This document shows positions 17,473 through 28,791 of a stretch of 64,000 bases of DNA, in pieces. Position numbers and translations under genes: made by a program. The notes beneath the pieces are model-generated. The model did no database searches and was not told the DNA's origin. It saw only the letters and a program-made list of their open reading frames with translations. Every line of letters begins with the position of its first letter. Position 1 is the stretch's first letter. Source of the stretch: an uncultured Alistipes sp. (lineage in GTDB: Bacteria; Bacteroidota; Bacteroidia; Bacteroidales; Rikenellaceae); assembly GCA_944321945.1 (NCBI GenBank), contig CALUNE010000006.1, positions 1 through 64,000 of the forward strand. Reading direction: 5' to 3'.

Positions 17473-19208
17473 CAGCCATGCTCCTGGCCGCGGCCTGCGC
17501 CGGAGCCTCGGCTCAAACCCAGACAACGGACCGCCCACAGCGGCTCAATCCCGACGATTATATTTTCCCCGTTCAACAGACCTCGCGCCTCTTTTCGGCC
17601 AATTTCGGCGAGCTGCGTCCCGGACACTTTCATGCCGGGGTGGACATCAAGACCGACGGCGAGGAGGGCCATCCGCTGGTGGCCGTGGCCGACGGCTACG
17701 TCTCGCGCATGACGGTCTCGGCAGGCGGTTACGGGCGGGCGCTCTATCTGACGCTCAATAACGGCACGACGGCCGTTTACGGCCATTTGCAGCGCTTCCG
17801 CAAGGATCTCGAGGAGCATCTGCGGCAGGAACGCTACGCCCGTCGCACGAACGGTGTCGACCTCTGGTTCACGGCCGATCGCTGGCCCGTTCGTCAAGGC
17901 GACGTGATCGGCTATGCGGGCAACAGCGGTTCGTCGATGGGACCGCACCTCCACTACGAAATCCGCGACACTCCGACGCAACGCCTCCGCAACGTGGTCC
18001 GCGAGGGGATCGTCCGCCCGCAGGACAACCTCCCGCCGCGTATCCTGCGTGTCCATTATGTTGAGGTCGATACGCTCGGCGGGGTTCCTGTGCGGGGACC
18101 CGTGGAGAGCTATGCCGTCGTGCGCGATGCCGACGGAAGCTACCGCCTGACACGCGGCGAACCGGTCGGTGTCGGGCGCTGCGGCTACTTCATTGTCGAG
18201 GCCTCGGACCGTCGCAACGGCGTCTACAATACGTTCGGCCTCTGGCGCGTTGAGGCCCGCATCGACGGCAAACCCTGCTTCGAGTACCGCATGGACGGCT
18301 TTACCCACGATCTGTCGCGCTGCTGCGACGCCGTGAGCTGCTATGCGCTCAAGATCGGCTCGCGCAACGAGGTGATCCGGCTGGCCCGGCTGGCCGGAGC
18401 TCCCGAAGCGTTCTATCCCGTCGCGGTGGAGCGCGGGGTGGTGCGCACCGAGCCCGGGCAGCGACGCCGGTTCCGTATCGAGGCCGAGGATGATTGCGGT
18501 AACCGCTCGTCGCTCGAGTTCACGATCGTCGGTCGCGAGACTGCGTTCCGGGCCGAGGCCGATTCGGCGGCCGTGGCGGTCTTTCCGGGGCGCAACTCCG
18601 TGCTGCGCATCGACGACGAGGCCGAGATCCGCATTCAGAAGGGATCGCTCTACGAACCGCTCTTCGTGCGGCCCGAACGGCTCGACATGCCGCAGAGCCG
18701 TGCGGGACTGGTGGTGCTGTCGCCCGCCTATCGCTTCCTCGAACCGACGACGCCGTTGTACAGCCCTGCACTGGTAACCATCCGTGCGCAGATTCCTCAG
18801 CCGCTGCGTCTGCGTGCCGTGCTGGCCGGCCGAACCGACAAGGGCGGGCTCTACTGCGTTGGCGGAACCTACTCGAACGGAGCCGTCACGGCCGTCACGC
18901 GCACGACCGGCCAGTTGCTTGTCGTGGCCGACACGCTGCCTCCGACCGTCCGACCGCTCTTTGCCGAGGGGGCATCGCTCTCCTCGGCCGAGGGGCTGCG
19001 GTTCCGCGTTTCGGACAACTTCTCGGGCATCGCCTCCTGGACGCTTCGCATCGACGGTCAGTGGGTTCCCTGCGACCGCTTCCCCATGAAGGGGACGTTG
19101 GTCCATCTCTTCGACCGTCCCGCCTCCCGTCGCCGTCATACGTATGAACTGACGGTCCGCGACGCCTGCGGCAACTCCGCGACCCACAGCGGTTCGTTCG
19201 TCCGATAG
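17457..19208 (+). CDS. Secreted M23 (LytM) family peptidase
   Basis: 583 aa with a Sec signal (residues 1-~19, ending GASAQ). The M23 domain follows directly: zinc ligands in HAGVD (His59, Asp63) and HLH (164-166, in GPHLHYE), so the catalytic set looks complete. M23 enzymes cut peptidoglycan cross-links or activate amidases. The remaining ~400 residues are beta-rich and resemble Ig-like folds, a layout seen in large Bacteroidetes M23 proteins. It overlaps recX by 16 nt and ends the five-gene cluster just before a bidirectional terminator. Confidence 0.88.
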   Translation: MRRFLTAMLLAAACAGASAQTQTTDRPQRLNPDDYIFPVQQTSRLFSANFGELRPGHFHAGVDIKTDGEEGHPLVAVADGYVSRMTVSAGGYGRALYLTLNNGTTAVYGHLQRFRKDLEEHLRQERYARRTNGVDLWFTADRWPVRQGDVIGYAGNSGSSMGPHLHYEIRDTPTQRLRNVVREGIVRPQDNLPPRILRVHYVEVDTLGGVPVRGPVESYAVVRDADGSYRLTRGEPVGVGRCGYFIVEASDRRNGVYNTFGLWRVEARIDGKPCFEYRMDGFTHDLSRCCDAVSCYALKIGSRNEVIRLARLAGAPEAFYPVAVERGVVRTEPGQRRRFRIEAEDDCGNRSSLEFTIVGRETAFRAEADSAAVAVFPGRNSVLRIDDEAEIRIQKGSLYEPLFVRPERLDMPQSRAGLVVLSPAYRFLEPTTPLYSPALVTIRAQIPQPLRLRAVLAGRTDKGGLYCVGGTYSNGAVTAVTRTTGQLLVVADTLPPTVRPLFAEGASLSSAEGLRFRVSDNFSGIASWTLRIDGQWVPCDRFPMKGTLVHLFDRPASRRRHTYELTVRDACGNSATHSGSFVR

Positions 19209-19275
19209 GGGAGCGGTGCCGCCACATGTTCGGGCAACTTTGTCGTTCTTCAGCGCCGCTTCTCGTCCGCTCATG

Positions 19276-19309
19276 AAAAAAGCCTTCCCGAAACCGGGAA
19301 GGCTTTTTT
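19276..19309. terminator. Bidirectional intrinsic terminator
   Basis: A perfect 15-bp stem (AAAAAAGCCTTCCCG and its complement) with loop AAAC carries A and T runs on both sides. It separates the convergent M23 peptidase and CoA-transferase genes and serves both. Confidence 0.92.
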
Positions 19310-19329
19310 GCTATCGAGCCTCGGGCTGT

Positions 19330-20649
19330 TTATTTGCCCATGTAGCTCTTGATGTAGTGGTGGTGCGAACCCCAGCGCTCGAAAGCCGCACGATCCAGCT
19401 CCTCCTGAGCCGACGGGTGGGCGATCGAGATCAGCAGACGGGCGCGCTCCTGCATCGACTTGCCGTAGAGATCCACGGCGCCGAACTCCGTAACGACCCA
19501 GTGTACGTGGAAACGCGTCGTCACCACGCCGGCACCGTCGAGCAGCGTCGGGCAGATCTTCGAGACGCCCTTGTTCGTGATCGAAGGCATGGCGATGATG
19601 GCCTTTCCGCCCTTCGAGAGCGAAGCGCCGTAGACGAAGTCGATCTGGCCGCCGGCTCCCGACCAGAACTTCGTACCCAGCGAGTCGGCGCTCACCTGAC
19701 CCGTCAGGTCGATCTGCAAGGCCGAGTTGATGGCCACGAAGTTGTCGTTCTGCGAGATGATGTAGGGGTCGTTCGTGTAGCCGACGTCCATCATCAGCAC
19801 ACCCGGGTTGTCGTCGATGAAGTCGTAGACGGCCTGCGAACCCATCAGGAACGTCGAAACCATCTTGCCCGGGTCGGTCTTCTTGGCCTCGCCGTTGATG
19901 ACGCCCTTGCGGACCAGCGGCAGGACGCCGTCGGCGAACATCTCGGTGTGAACACCCAGATTCTTGTGGTTGCCCAACTGGCTCAGCACGGCGTTCGGAA
20001 TGGCGCCGATACCCATCTGCAGCGTGGCACCGTCCTCGATCAGTGCGGCGCAGTGCTTGCCGATGGCCGTCTCGACCTCGTTGGGCTCGGTGAATTTGGC
20101 CTCGATCAGCGGCGTATCGTCCTCGACGAACGTGTCGATCTTCGACATCGGGATCATGGCCTGACCGAAGGCGCGCGGCACGTGCTTGTTGACCACGGCG
20201 ATGACGTGGTCGGCGCACTCGACGGCTGCCAGCGTGGCATCAACCGACGTACCGAGCGATACATACCCGTGCTTGTCCGGCGGGCAGACCTGAATCATGG
20301 CCACGTTGCACGGTACGGCGCCGCAGCGATAGAGCTTCTGCGTCTCGCTCAGGAAGACCGGAATGTAGTCGGCGTAGCCGCTCTGGGTCACCTTGCGCAC
20401 GTTCGAGCCCACGAAGAACGAATCGAGCTGGAAGACACCCTCGAACTTCGGGTCGGCATAGGGAGCCGGACCCTCCGTGTGGAGGTGATGGATGTGGACG
20501 TTCTTCAGCTCGCCGGCCTCGCCGCGGCGGCACATGGCGTTGATCAGACACTGAGGAGCCGAAGCTACCGAACTCAGATGCACGTGATCGCCCGACTTGA
20601 TGACCTTGACGGCCTCGTCGGGAGTCGTGAAATGGATAGGGTTAGTCAT
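19330..20649 (-). CDS. Acetyl-CoA hydrolase/transferase family CoA-transferase (4-hydroxybutyrate/acyl-CoA:acetate type)
   Basis: 439 aa, almost the same length as the 4-hydroxybutyrate CoA-transferase AbfT. The family moves CoA between acetate and C4 acids through a glutamyl-CoA intermediate. Glu236 in GVHTEMFADG sits where AbfT has its catalytic Glu, after GIGAIPNAVLSQLGNH. It may use butyrate, 4-hydroxybutyrate or succinate; the sequence alone does not decide. The ATG at 20649 is chosen over a TTG three codons upstream. No clear promoter; the spacer to infB holds a GC-rich hairpin. Confidence 0.87.
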   Translation of the reverse strand: MTNPIHFTTPDEAVKVIKSGDHVHLSSVASAPQCLINAMCRRGEAGELKNVHIHHLHTEGPAPYADPKFEGVFQLDSFFVGSNVRKVTQSGYADYIPVFLSETQKLYRCGAVPCNVAMIQVCPPDKHGYVSLGTSVDATLAAVECADHVIAVVNKHVPRAFGQAMIPMSKIDTFVEDDTPLIEAKFTEPNEVETAIGKHCAALIEDGATLQMGIGAIPNAVLSQLGNHKNLGVHTEMFADGVLPLVRKGVINGEAKKTDPGKMVSTFLMGSQAVYDFIDDNPGVLMMDVGYTNDPYIISQNDNFVAINSALQIDLTGQVSADSLGTKFWSGAGGQIDFVYGASLSKGGKAIIAMPSITNKGVSKICPTLLDGAGVVTTRFHVHWVVTEFGAVDLYGKSMQERARLLISIAHPSAQEELDRAAFERWGSHHHYIKSYMGK

Positions 20650-20711
20650 TTCTGCCAAAATAAATCTAAATGGTTTGACGTATCTGTTAGTGTGTCGTTG
20701 TCAATGAGATG

Positions 20712-20745
20712 GCGTGCAGGGACCCGGCGCCGGATCCCTGCACGC
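20712..20745 (-). other. GC-rich hairpin downstream of infB
   Basis: A perfect 11-bp stem (GCGTGCAGGGA / TCCCTGCACGC) whose 12-nt loop holds the palindrome CCGGCGCCGG. No T run follows on either strand, so it is not a standard intrinsic terminator. It lies 9 nt after the infB stop, on the path towards the CoA-transferase gene. Confidence 0.6.
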
Positions 20746-20753
20746 GATGTGTG

Positions 20754-23747
<2,994 letters not shown>

Positions 23748-23777
23748 ATTGTATTGTTCTCCTTTCGTCCTTGATGA

Positions 23778-25007
23778 TTATTCGAATTCGGCCTTGAGAA
23801 TCTCCACGACCTTCTGTGCCTGTTCCAGTTCGAGGTCGGCGCGTGCGGCGATCTCCTCGACGGGGAGTTCCAGCACGCTCTTGGCCGTGTCGCAGCCGGC
23901 GGCACGCAGCGCATCGATGATCCATCCGTCGATTTCGTCGGCGAACTCCGTCAGGGCGACATCCTCCTCCTCGACTTCGCGGTAGACGTCGATGTCGTAG
24001 CCCGTGAGCATCTTCGACAGACGGATGTTCAGACCGCCCTTGCCGATGGCCAGCGACACCTGGTCGGGTTTCAGGTAGACCGATGCGGTCTTCTTCTCCT
24101 CGTCGATGGTGATCGACGAGATCTTCGCCGGGTTCAGCGCCCGCTGGATCATCAGCTGCGGGTTGGCCGTGTAGTTGACCACGTCGATGTTTTCGTTGCG
24201 CAGCTCCTTGACGATCGAATAGATGCGCGAGCCCTTCATGCCGACGCACGCTCCGACCGGATCGATGCGTTCGTCGTAGGATTCGACGGCCACCTTGGCG
24301 CGTTCGCCCGGGATGCGGACGATCTTCTTGATGGTGATCAGACCGTCGAAGATCTCCGGAACCTCCTGCTCGAACAGCCGCTCGAGGAACTGGTTGGCCG
24401 TACGCGAGAGGATGATGCGCGGCTGGTTGTTGTTCATCTCCACCGACTTGACAATGGCCTTGATCGTATCGCCCTTGCGGTAGAAGTCGTTGGGGATCTG
24501 TTCGGACTTCGGCAGGATCAGTTCGTTTTCCTCGTCATCGAGGATCAGCACCTCCTTTTTCCACACCTGGTAGACCTCGCCGGTGATGATTTCGCCGACC
24601 TTTTCCGAATACTTTTCGTAGAGATTGGCCTTTTCCAGTTCGAGGATGCGCGAGGCGAGGTTCTGACGCAGCGACAGCACCGTGCGGCGGCCGAACGACG
24701 AGAGTTTGATTTCGTCGGCATATTCGTCGCCGATTTCGTAGGTCGGATCGATGGCCTTGACCTCCGAGACGGCGATCTGCGTATTGGGATTCTCGACGGC
24801 GCCGTCCTCGACCACCGTACGGTTGCGCCAGATCTCCAGGTCGCCCTTTTCGGGGTTGATGATGACGTCGAAGTTCTCGTCCGTCTCGTACTGTTTCTGC
24901 AGAGCGTGGCGGAAGACGTCCTCCAGCACGCCGATCATCGTCGACTTGTCGATGTTCTTCAGTTCCTTGAACTCGGCAAAGTTGCTGATAAGATTGAGAT
25001 TGTCCAT
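23778..25007 (-). CDS. nusA: Transcription termination/antitermination protein NusA
   Basis: 409 aa, the short form without the C-terminal acidic repeats of E. coli NusA. N-terminal RNA polymerase-binding domain, S1 domain (near GEIITGEVYQVWKKEV), then KH1 (DPVGACVGMKGSRI) and KH2 (AIGKGGLNIRLS). It controls pausing, termination and antitermination. It sits between rimP and infB, the classic conserved order, where NusA itself can regulate the operon in other bacteria. Confidence 0.97.
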   Translation of the reverse strand: MDNLNLISNFAEFKELKNIDKSTMIGVLEDVFRHALQKQYETDENFDVIINPEKGDLEIWRNRTVVEDGAVENPNTQIAVSEVKAIDPTYEIGDEYADEIKLSSFGRRTVLSLRQNLASRILELEKANLYEKYSEKVGEIITGEVYQVWKKEVLILDDEENELILPKSEQIPNDFYRKGDTIKAIVKSVEMNNNQPRIILSRTANQFLERLFEQEVPEIFDGLITIKKIVRIPGERAKVAVESYDERIDPVGACVGMKGSRIYSIVKELRNENIDVVNYTANPQLMIQRALNPAKISSITIDEEKKTASVYLKPDQVSLAIGKGGLNIRLSKMLTGYDIDVYREVEEEDVALTEFADEIDGWIIDALRAAGCDTAKSVLELPVEEIAARADLELEQAQKVVEILKAEFE

Positions 25008-25050
25008 GGGTCGTTTATCTGTTTTTCGATTCTTGATTTCGCTTCATCTC

Positions 25051-25518
25051 CTACTTGAAGTCGAGCCACTCCTTCGTGTACTTGATTTCGGAGAAGGGGT
25101 ACGTGCGGCTCACCTTCACGAGCTGCTTGCGTTTTTTGCCTTCGACCGTCTGTTTCTCCTCGTAGGAGAGGGTGACCTCCCGGTCGGTGACCCCGTCGAG
25201 ACGGGCCAGCAGTTTCACGCCGCTCGTCAGCAGCACCTCCACCGGACTGCCGACCAGCTTGCGGTATTGGCGCAGCGAACGCAGTTCGGAGCCGATACCG
25301 GCTGACATGACCGTCAGCGAGAAGTCCTCGGCATCGCGGTCGAGTTCGGCTTCGATGGCGCGGCTCAGCTCCGCGCAGGCATCGATCCCCACCGACGTAT
25401 CGCTGTCGACGATCAGTTCGACCTCGTTGCCGGGTGTGCAGGTGCAATCCACCACGAAGAGGTCCGTACCTTCGAGTTTTTGTTCGGCAATGGCCTTTAT
25501 TTTTTGCGTATCCATCAT
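25051..25518 (-). CDS. rimP: Ribosome maturation factor RimP
   Basis: 155 aa, usual for RimP, which helps mature the 30S subunit. The two-domain pattern is visible: the N-terminal half holds VDCTCTPGNEVELIVDSD and GIDACAELSRAIEAELD, and the C-terminal SH3-like half holds SPVEVLLTSGVKLLARLDG. Two adjacent ATGs (25518 and 25515) are possible starts; a start further upstream would lie inside the leader hairpin. First gene of rimP-nusA-infB. Confidence 0.93.
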   Translation of the reverse strand: MMDTQKIKAIAEQKLEGTDLFVVDCTCTPGNEVELIVDSDTSVGIDACAELSRAIEAELDRDAEDFSLTVMSAGIGSELRSLRQYRKLVGSPVEVLLTSGVKLLARLDGVTDREVTLSYEEKQTVEGKKRKQLVKVSRTYPFSEIKYTKEWLDFK

Positions 25519-25542
25519 CTTTCGGGTAAGTTCAACCACGAA

Positions 25543-25567
25543 ATAAGGGGACATATAGTCCCCTTAT
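25543..25567 (-). other. Leader hairpin upstream of rimP-nusA-infB
   Basis: A perfect 10-bp stem (ATAAGGGGAC / GTCCCCTTAT) with a 5-nt loop lies within the ~70-nt leader between the promoter and the rimP ATG, 24 nt before the start codon. No T run follows, so it is not a terminator. A regulatory or stabilising role is inferred. Confidence 0.65.
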
Positions 25568-25595
25568 CGCTGCGTTTTTTGGTCTTTCGACACCG

Positions 25596-25625
25596 CAAAT
25601 ATAGTAAATATTTCCGATATACCAA
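25596..25625 (-). promoter_or_regulatory. Promoter of rimP-nusA-infB
   Basis: On the minus strand TTG, a 19-bp spacer and TATATTTG match the Bacteroidetes consensus closely. The start is predicted near 25590, giving a leader of about 70 nt that contains the hairpin. Confidence 0.8.
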
Positions 25626-25652
25626 TACTTATTACGCGAAACCTTGAAAAAA

Positions 25653-26444
25653 TCATGCATCCAGCCGTGAGGCGTAGGGTTTGATGATGCCGCGCTTCGA
25701 TTCGCGGATGAAGCGGACCAGATAGTCGCGTTCGGGGCTTTGGGGCACCTGCCGTTCGACCTCGTCGCAACCGCTCAGGTAGTTCATCCCGCTCTGGAAG
25801 AGGATCCGGCAGGCATCGTGGATCTGGCCGATCTGCTCGGGGGTGAAGCCGCGGCGCGAGAGTCCGACCTTGTTGATGCCGGCGAAACGCAGCGTGTCGT
25901 TGCGCACGATGACGTAGGGCGGCAGATCCTGGCTCAGCAGGGCGCCGCCCTGGATCATCGAGTGGTCGCCGACGTGGACCCACTGGTGGATGGCCGCGTG
26001 GCCGCCGATGACCACCCAGTTGCCGATGTGGACTTCGCCGGCCAGCGAGACGCGGTTGGCGATGACGCAGTGGTCACCGACCACGCAGTCGTGGGCCACG
26101 TGGACGTAGGCCATCAGCAGGTTGTGCGAACCGATGCGTGTGGTGCCGGTCGAGGCCGTGCCGCGGCTGATGGTGACGCATTCGCGGATGTCGTTGTAGT
26201 CGCCGATTTCGGCCGTCGTGGCTTCGCCCTTGAACTTCAGGTCCTGGGGCAGACACGAGATCGAGGCGGCGGTGTGGATCCGGCAGCCCTTGCCGATGCG
26301 GGCGCCGTCGTGGATCACGGCGCCGGGGCCGATCCAGCAGTCGTCGCCGATGACTACGTCGCCGGCGATGTAGGCAAAGGGTTCCACCGTGACATTGGCT
26401 CCGATCTTGGCATCGGGGTGGATGTAGGCCAGATTGCTTATCAT
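25653..26444 (-). CDS. lpxA: Acyl-[ACP]--UDP-N-acetylglucosamine O-acyltransferase
   Basis: 263 aa, normal for LpxA. It catalyses the first step of lipid A synthesis, acylating UDP-GlcNAc at the 3-OH. The N-terminal ~180 residues are hexapeptide repeats of the left-handed beta helix. The catalytic His lies in HVAHDCVVGDHC, and HQWVHVG and the C-terminal helical domain follow. It lies 18 nt downstream of lpxC/fabZ, whose product makes the next step (deacetylation), so both share a transcript. Confidence 0.96.
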   Translation of the reverse strand: MISNLAYIHPDAKIGANVTVEPFAYIAGDVVIGDDCWIGPGAVIHDGARIGKGCRIHTAASISCLPQDLKFKGEATTAEIGDYNDIRECVTISRGTASTGTTRIGSHNLLMAYVHVAHDCVVGDHCVIANRVSLAGEVHIGNWVVIGGHAAIHQWVHVGDHSMIQGGALLSQDLPPYVIVRNDTLRFAGINKVGLSRRGFTPEQIGQIHDACRILFQSGMNYLSGCDEVERQVPQSPERDYLVRFIRESKRGIIKPYASRLDA

Positions 26445-26462
26445 ATTGTTCTCACTTACCGG

Positions 26463-27857
26463 TTACTTACTCTTGTTTTTGACGACCTGGGCCATCATGA
26501 CGGCTTCGCAGGCGAGTTTTTCGCCGACGAATGCCTTGCCTTCGACCACGGCCACACCGCGGCGGATGGGTTCCAGCAGGTGGATTTCGAACTGGAGCGT
26601 ATCGCCCGGCACGACCTTGTGTTTGAACTTCACGCTGTCGATCTTCATGAAGTAGGTCGAGTAGTTCTCCGGATCGGGCACCGAGTTGAGCACCAGAATG
26701 CCGCTGCACTGGGCCATGGCCTCGACGATCAGCACGCCCGGCATGACGGGTTCGTTGGGGAAGTGCCCGACGAAGAACGGTTCGTTCATCGTGACGTTCT
26801 TGATGCCGGCCACGTCCGTCTTGTCGCAGTAGAAGATGCGGTCGACGAGCAGGAACGGCGGACGGTGGGGCAGCATGCGGCGGATGTCGTTGATGTCGTA
26901 GAGCGCCGGTTTGCGGCAGTCGTAGGTGAAGCGGGGTTTTTCGCCGGCCTTGCGGATGGCGTGTTTGAGCTGCTTCATGAACTCCGTGTTGGCGAAGTGG
27001 CCGGGGCGGGTGGCCCACACGCGCCCCTTGATGCGCACGCCCAGCAGGGCGAAGTCGCCCAGCAGGTCGAGCAGTTTGTGGCGGGCCAGTTCGTTGCTGC
27101 AGCGCAGTTCGAGGTTGCTCAGGTAGCCCGACTTGATTTCGATGTCGGGTTTGTTGAAGATCTTCTTGAGGTGTTCGAGCTGTTCGTCGGGCACGGGGTT
27201 CTCGACCACGACGATGGCGTTGTCCAGATCGCCGCCCTTGATGAGGTTCATCTTGATGAGCGGTTCGATTTCGTGCAGGAAGACGAACGTGCGGCACGGA
27301 GCGATCTTTTCGGCATAGTTGTCGCCGGGGACGAAGGTGGCATACTGGTTGCCGATGACCTTCGAGTTGTAGTCGACGTGTACCGAGACGGCGAATTCGT
27401 CATCGGGATAGAGGATGATGGCCACGCCCTTTTCGGGGATGGTGTAGACCATCTTTTCGGTCACGTGGTAGAACGAGCGTTCGGCATCCTGGTCGACCAG
27501 GCCGGTCGAGGTGATGGCCTCGGCATAGGCGCGGGCCGAGCCGTCCAGAATGGGGGTCTCTTCGGCATCGATGTCGATGACGGCGTTGTCGACGCCCAGT
27601 GTCCAGAGGGCCGACATGACGTGTTCGATGGTATGTACACGGTGTCCGCCGAATTCGATGGTCGTGCCGCGCGAGGTATCGACGACATGGTCGCACAGTG
27701 CCGGGATTATGGGTTGGCCCTCGATGTCGATCCGTCGGAAGACGATGCCGGTGTTGGCATCGGCGGGGTTGATGGTCATGTTCACCCGTACGCCGGTGTG
27801 CAGACCCTTGCCCGAGAACGAAATCGGAGCTTTCAGCGTTTGTTGTTTGGTTGACAT
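26463..27857 (-). CDS. lpxC: Bifunctional UDP-3-O-acyl-GlcNAc deacetylase / 3-hydroxyacyl-ACP dehydratase
   Basis: 464 aa, a fusion of LpxC (about 1-310) and FabZ (about 320-464). LpxC commits the cell to lipid A: zinc ligands in HTIEHVMSALW and RHKLLDLLGD. FabZ dehydrates 3-hydroxyacyl-ACP in fatty acid elongation: LPHRPPFLLVDRI and the catalytic His/Glu in FVGHFPNEPVMPGVLIVEAMAQ. Both draw on the 3-hydroxyacyl-ACP pool, so fusion may balance lipid A against phospholipid. The fusion is known from Bacteroidetes. Both active sites look intact. Transcribed with lpxA, divergent from the TonB-like gene. Confidence 0.96.
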   Translation of the reverse strand: MSTKQQTLKAPISFSGKGLHTGVRVNMTINPADANTGIVFRRIDIEGQPIIPALCDHVVDTSRGTTIEFGGHRVHTIEHVMSALWTLGVDNAVIDIDAEETPILDGSARAYAEAITSTGLVDQDAERSFYHVTEKMVYTIPEKGVAIILYPDDEFAVSVHVDYNSKVIGNQYATFVPGDNYAEKIAPCRTFVFLHEIEPLIKMNLIKGGDLDNAIVVVENPVPDEQLEHLKKIFNKPDIEIKSGYLSNLELRCSNELARHKLLDLLGDFALLGVRIKGRVWATRPGHFANTEFMKQLKHAIRKAGEKPRFTYDCRKPALYDINDIRRMLPHRPPFLLVDRIFYCDKTDVAGIKNVTMNEPFFVGHFPNEPVMPGVLIVEAMAQCSGILVLNSVPDPENYSTYFMKIDSVKFKHKVVPGDTLQFEIHLLEPIRRGVAVVEGKAFVGEKLACEAVMMAQVVKNKSK

Positions 27858-27881
27858 AAGCGGAGTATGCGTATATATTTG
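27851..27881 (+). promoter_or_regulatory. Promoter of the TonB-like gene
   Basis: TTG at 27851-27853, a 20-bp spacer and TATATTTG at 27874-27881 match the consensus. The -33 element lies within the first codons of the divergent lpxC. A second -7-like box (TATTTTTG, 27916-27923) nearer the ATG lacks a -33 element. Confidence 0.65.
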
Positions 27882-27885
27882 CGCC

Positions 27886-27893
27886 CAAAGGTA
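27886..27893 (-). promoter_or_regulatory. -7 box of lpxC/fabZ-lpxA
   Basis: Minus-strand TACCTTTG is an exact TAnnTTTG box 28 nt upstream of the lpxC ATG. It lies 5 bp from the plus-strand -7 box, so the two divergent promoters physically overlap. Confidence 0.65.
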
Positions 27894-27945
27894 TAAAAAT
27901 TTCGTGAAAAAGCCTTATTTTTGCCTGAAATTCCGTGCTGAAACC

Positions 27946-28749
27946 ATGAGTGAAAATCCACAGGAGACAAGCCCGAAGGCTCCGCGCCGGCCACGTCTGA
28001 AACTTCCGTTCGACAACCGCCGCGAGGATGCCGGATCGTGGGCCTACGATCATCGGGTGGGGCTGTGTGTGACGCTGATCGCCTACCTGGTGCTGATGAT
28101 CGTTTTCGTGTCGTCGAAGCTGGTCGTCGGGCGCCGGGCCAGTCAGCAGGGCATGTATATCGATCTGCAGTCGCTGGCCGAGCTGGAGCAGGAGCGTGAC
28201 CGTCTCGAACGGGAGGTGCAGCAGCGGCAGGAGCAGAGCCCGATCGACTGGCGCAGCATCCGCAACCAGGCCTCGAACGAGAATGCCCTGAACGAGGCGC
28301 TGCGCGACGACCGCGGAACGAATGCCGCCGAGCTGAACGAAGCGGCGGCCGAGGCCGAAGCCCGCATGCGGGCCAATCGCGAGGCCTACGAGGAGGGGTT
28401 GGCCGAGGAGCGGGCCATCCGTGAGCGCCGCGGCGTGAAGGATGGGGCCGAACATCGCGACCGCAAGGTCAAGGGACGGGTGACGGTCTCCTTTTCGCTG
28501 ACCGATCCCGTGCGGGCGTCCCGTTGGCTCGAGGTGCCGGCCTACCGGTGCGAGGGGGGCGGCGAGGTGATCGTCTCGATCACGGTCAACCGGGCCGGCG
28601 AGGTGACGGCGGCACGCATCACCGAGGGGGGCGACGAGTGCATGCGCGCGGCGGCTCTTGAGGCGGCACGGGCGTCGATCTTCAACATCGACTCCTCGGC
28701 TCCCGCCCGTCAGAACGGTACGATCACCTATATCTTCATTCCGCAGTGA
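27946..28749 (+). CDS. TonB/TolA-like energy-transducer family protein
   Basis: 267 aa. A cytoplasmic N-terminus is followed by one membrane helix (about 38-58), a long charged coiled-coil-like stretch (about 70-180, rich in Glu, Arg, Gln) and a C-terminal domain (about 185-267) resembling the TonB C-terminus (GEVIVSITVNRAGEVTAARI). It could pass energy from ExbBD to outer-membrane receptors such as the SusC proteins here, or act like TolA. There is no Pro-rich linker, which is unlike classic TonB. The antiporter gene follows after 42 bp. Confidence 0.75.
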   Translation: MSENPQETSPKAPRRPRLKLPFDNRREDAGSWAYDHRVGLCVTLIAYLVLMIVFVSSKLVVGRRASQQGMYIDLQSLAELEQERDRLEREVQQRQEQSPIDWRSIRNQASNENALNEALRDDRGTNAAELNEAAAEAEARMRANREAYEEGLAEERAIRERRGVKDGAEHRDRKVKGRVTVSFSLTDPVRASRWLEVPAYRCEGGGEVIVSITVNRAGEVTAARITEGGDECMRAAALEAARASIFNIDSSAPARQNGTITYIFIPQ

Positions 28750-28791
28750 TCGGCAGGAAATTTGTAAAAACTCCATGATAATCAAGCATCC

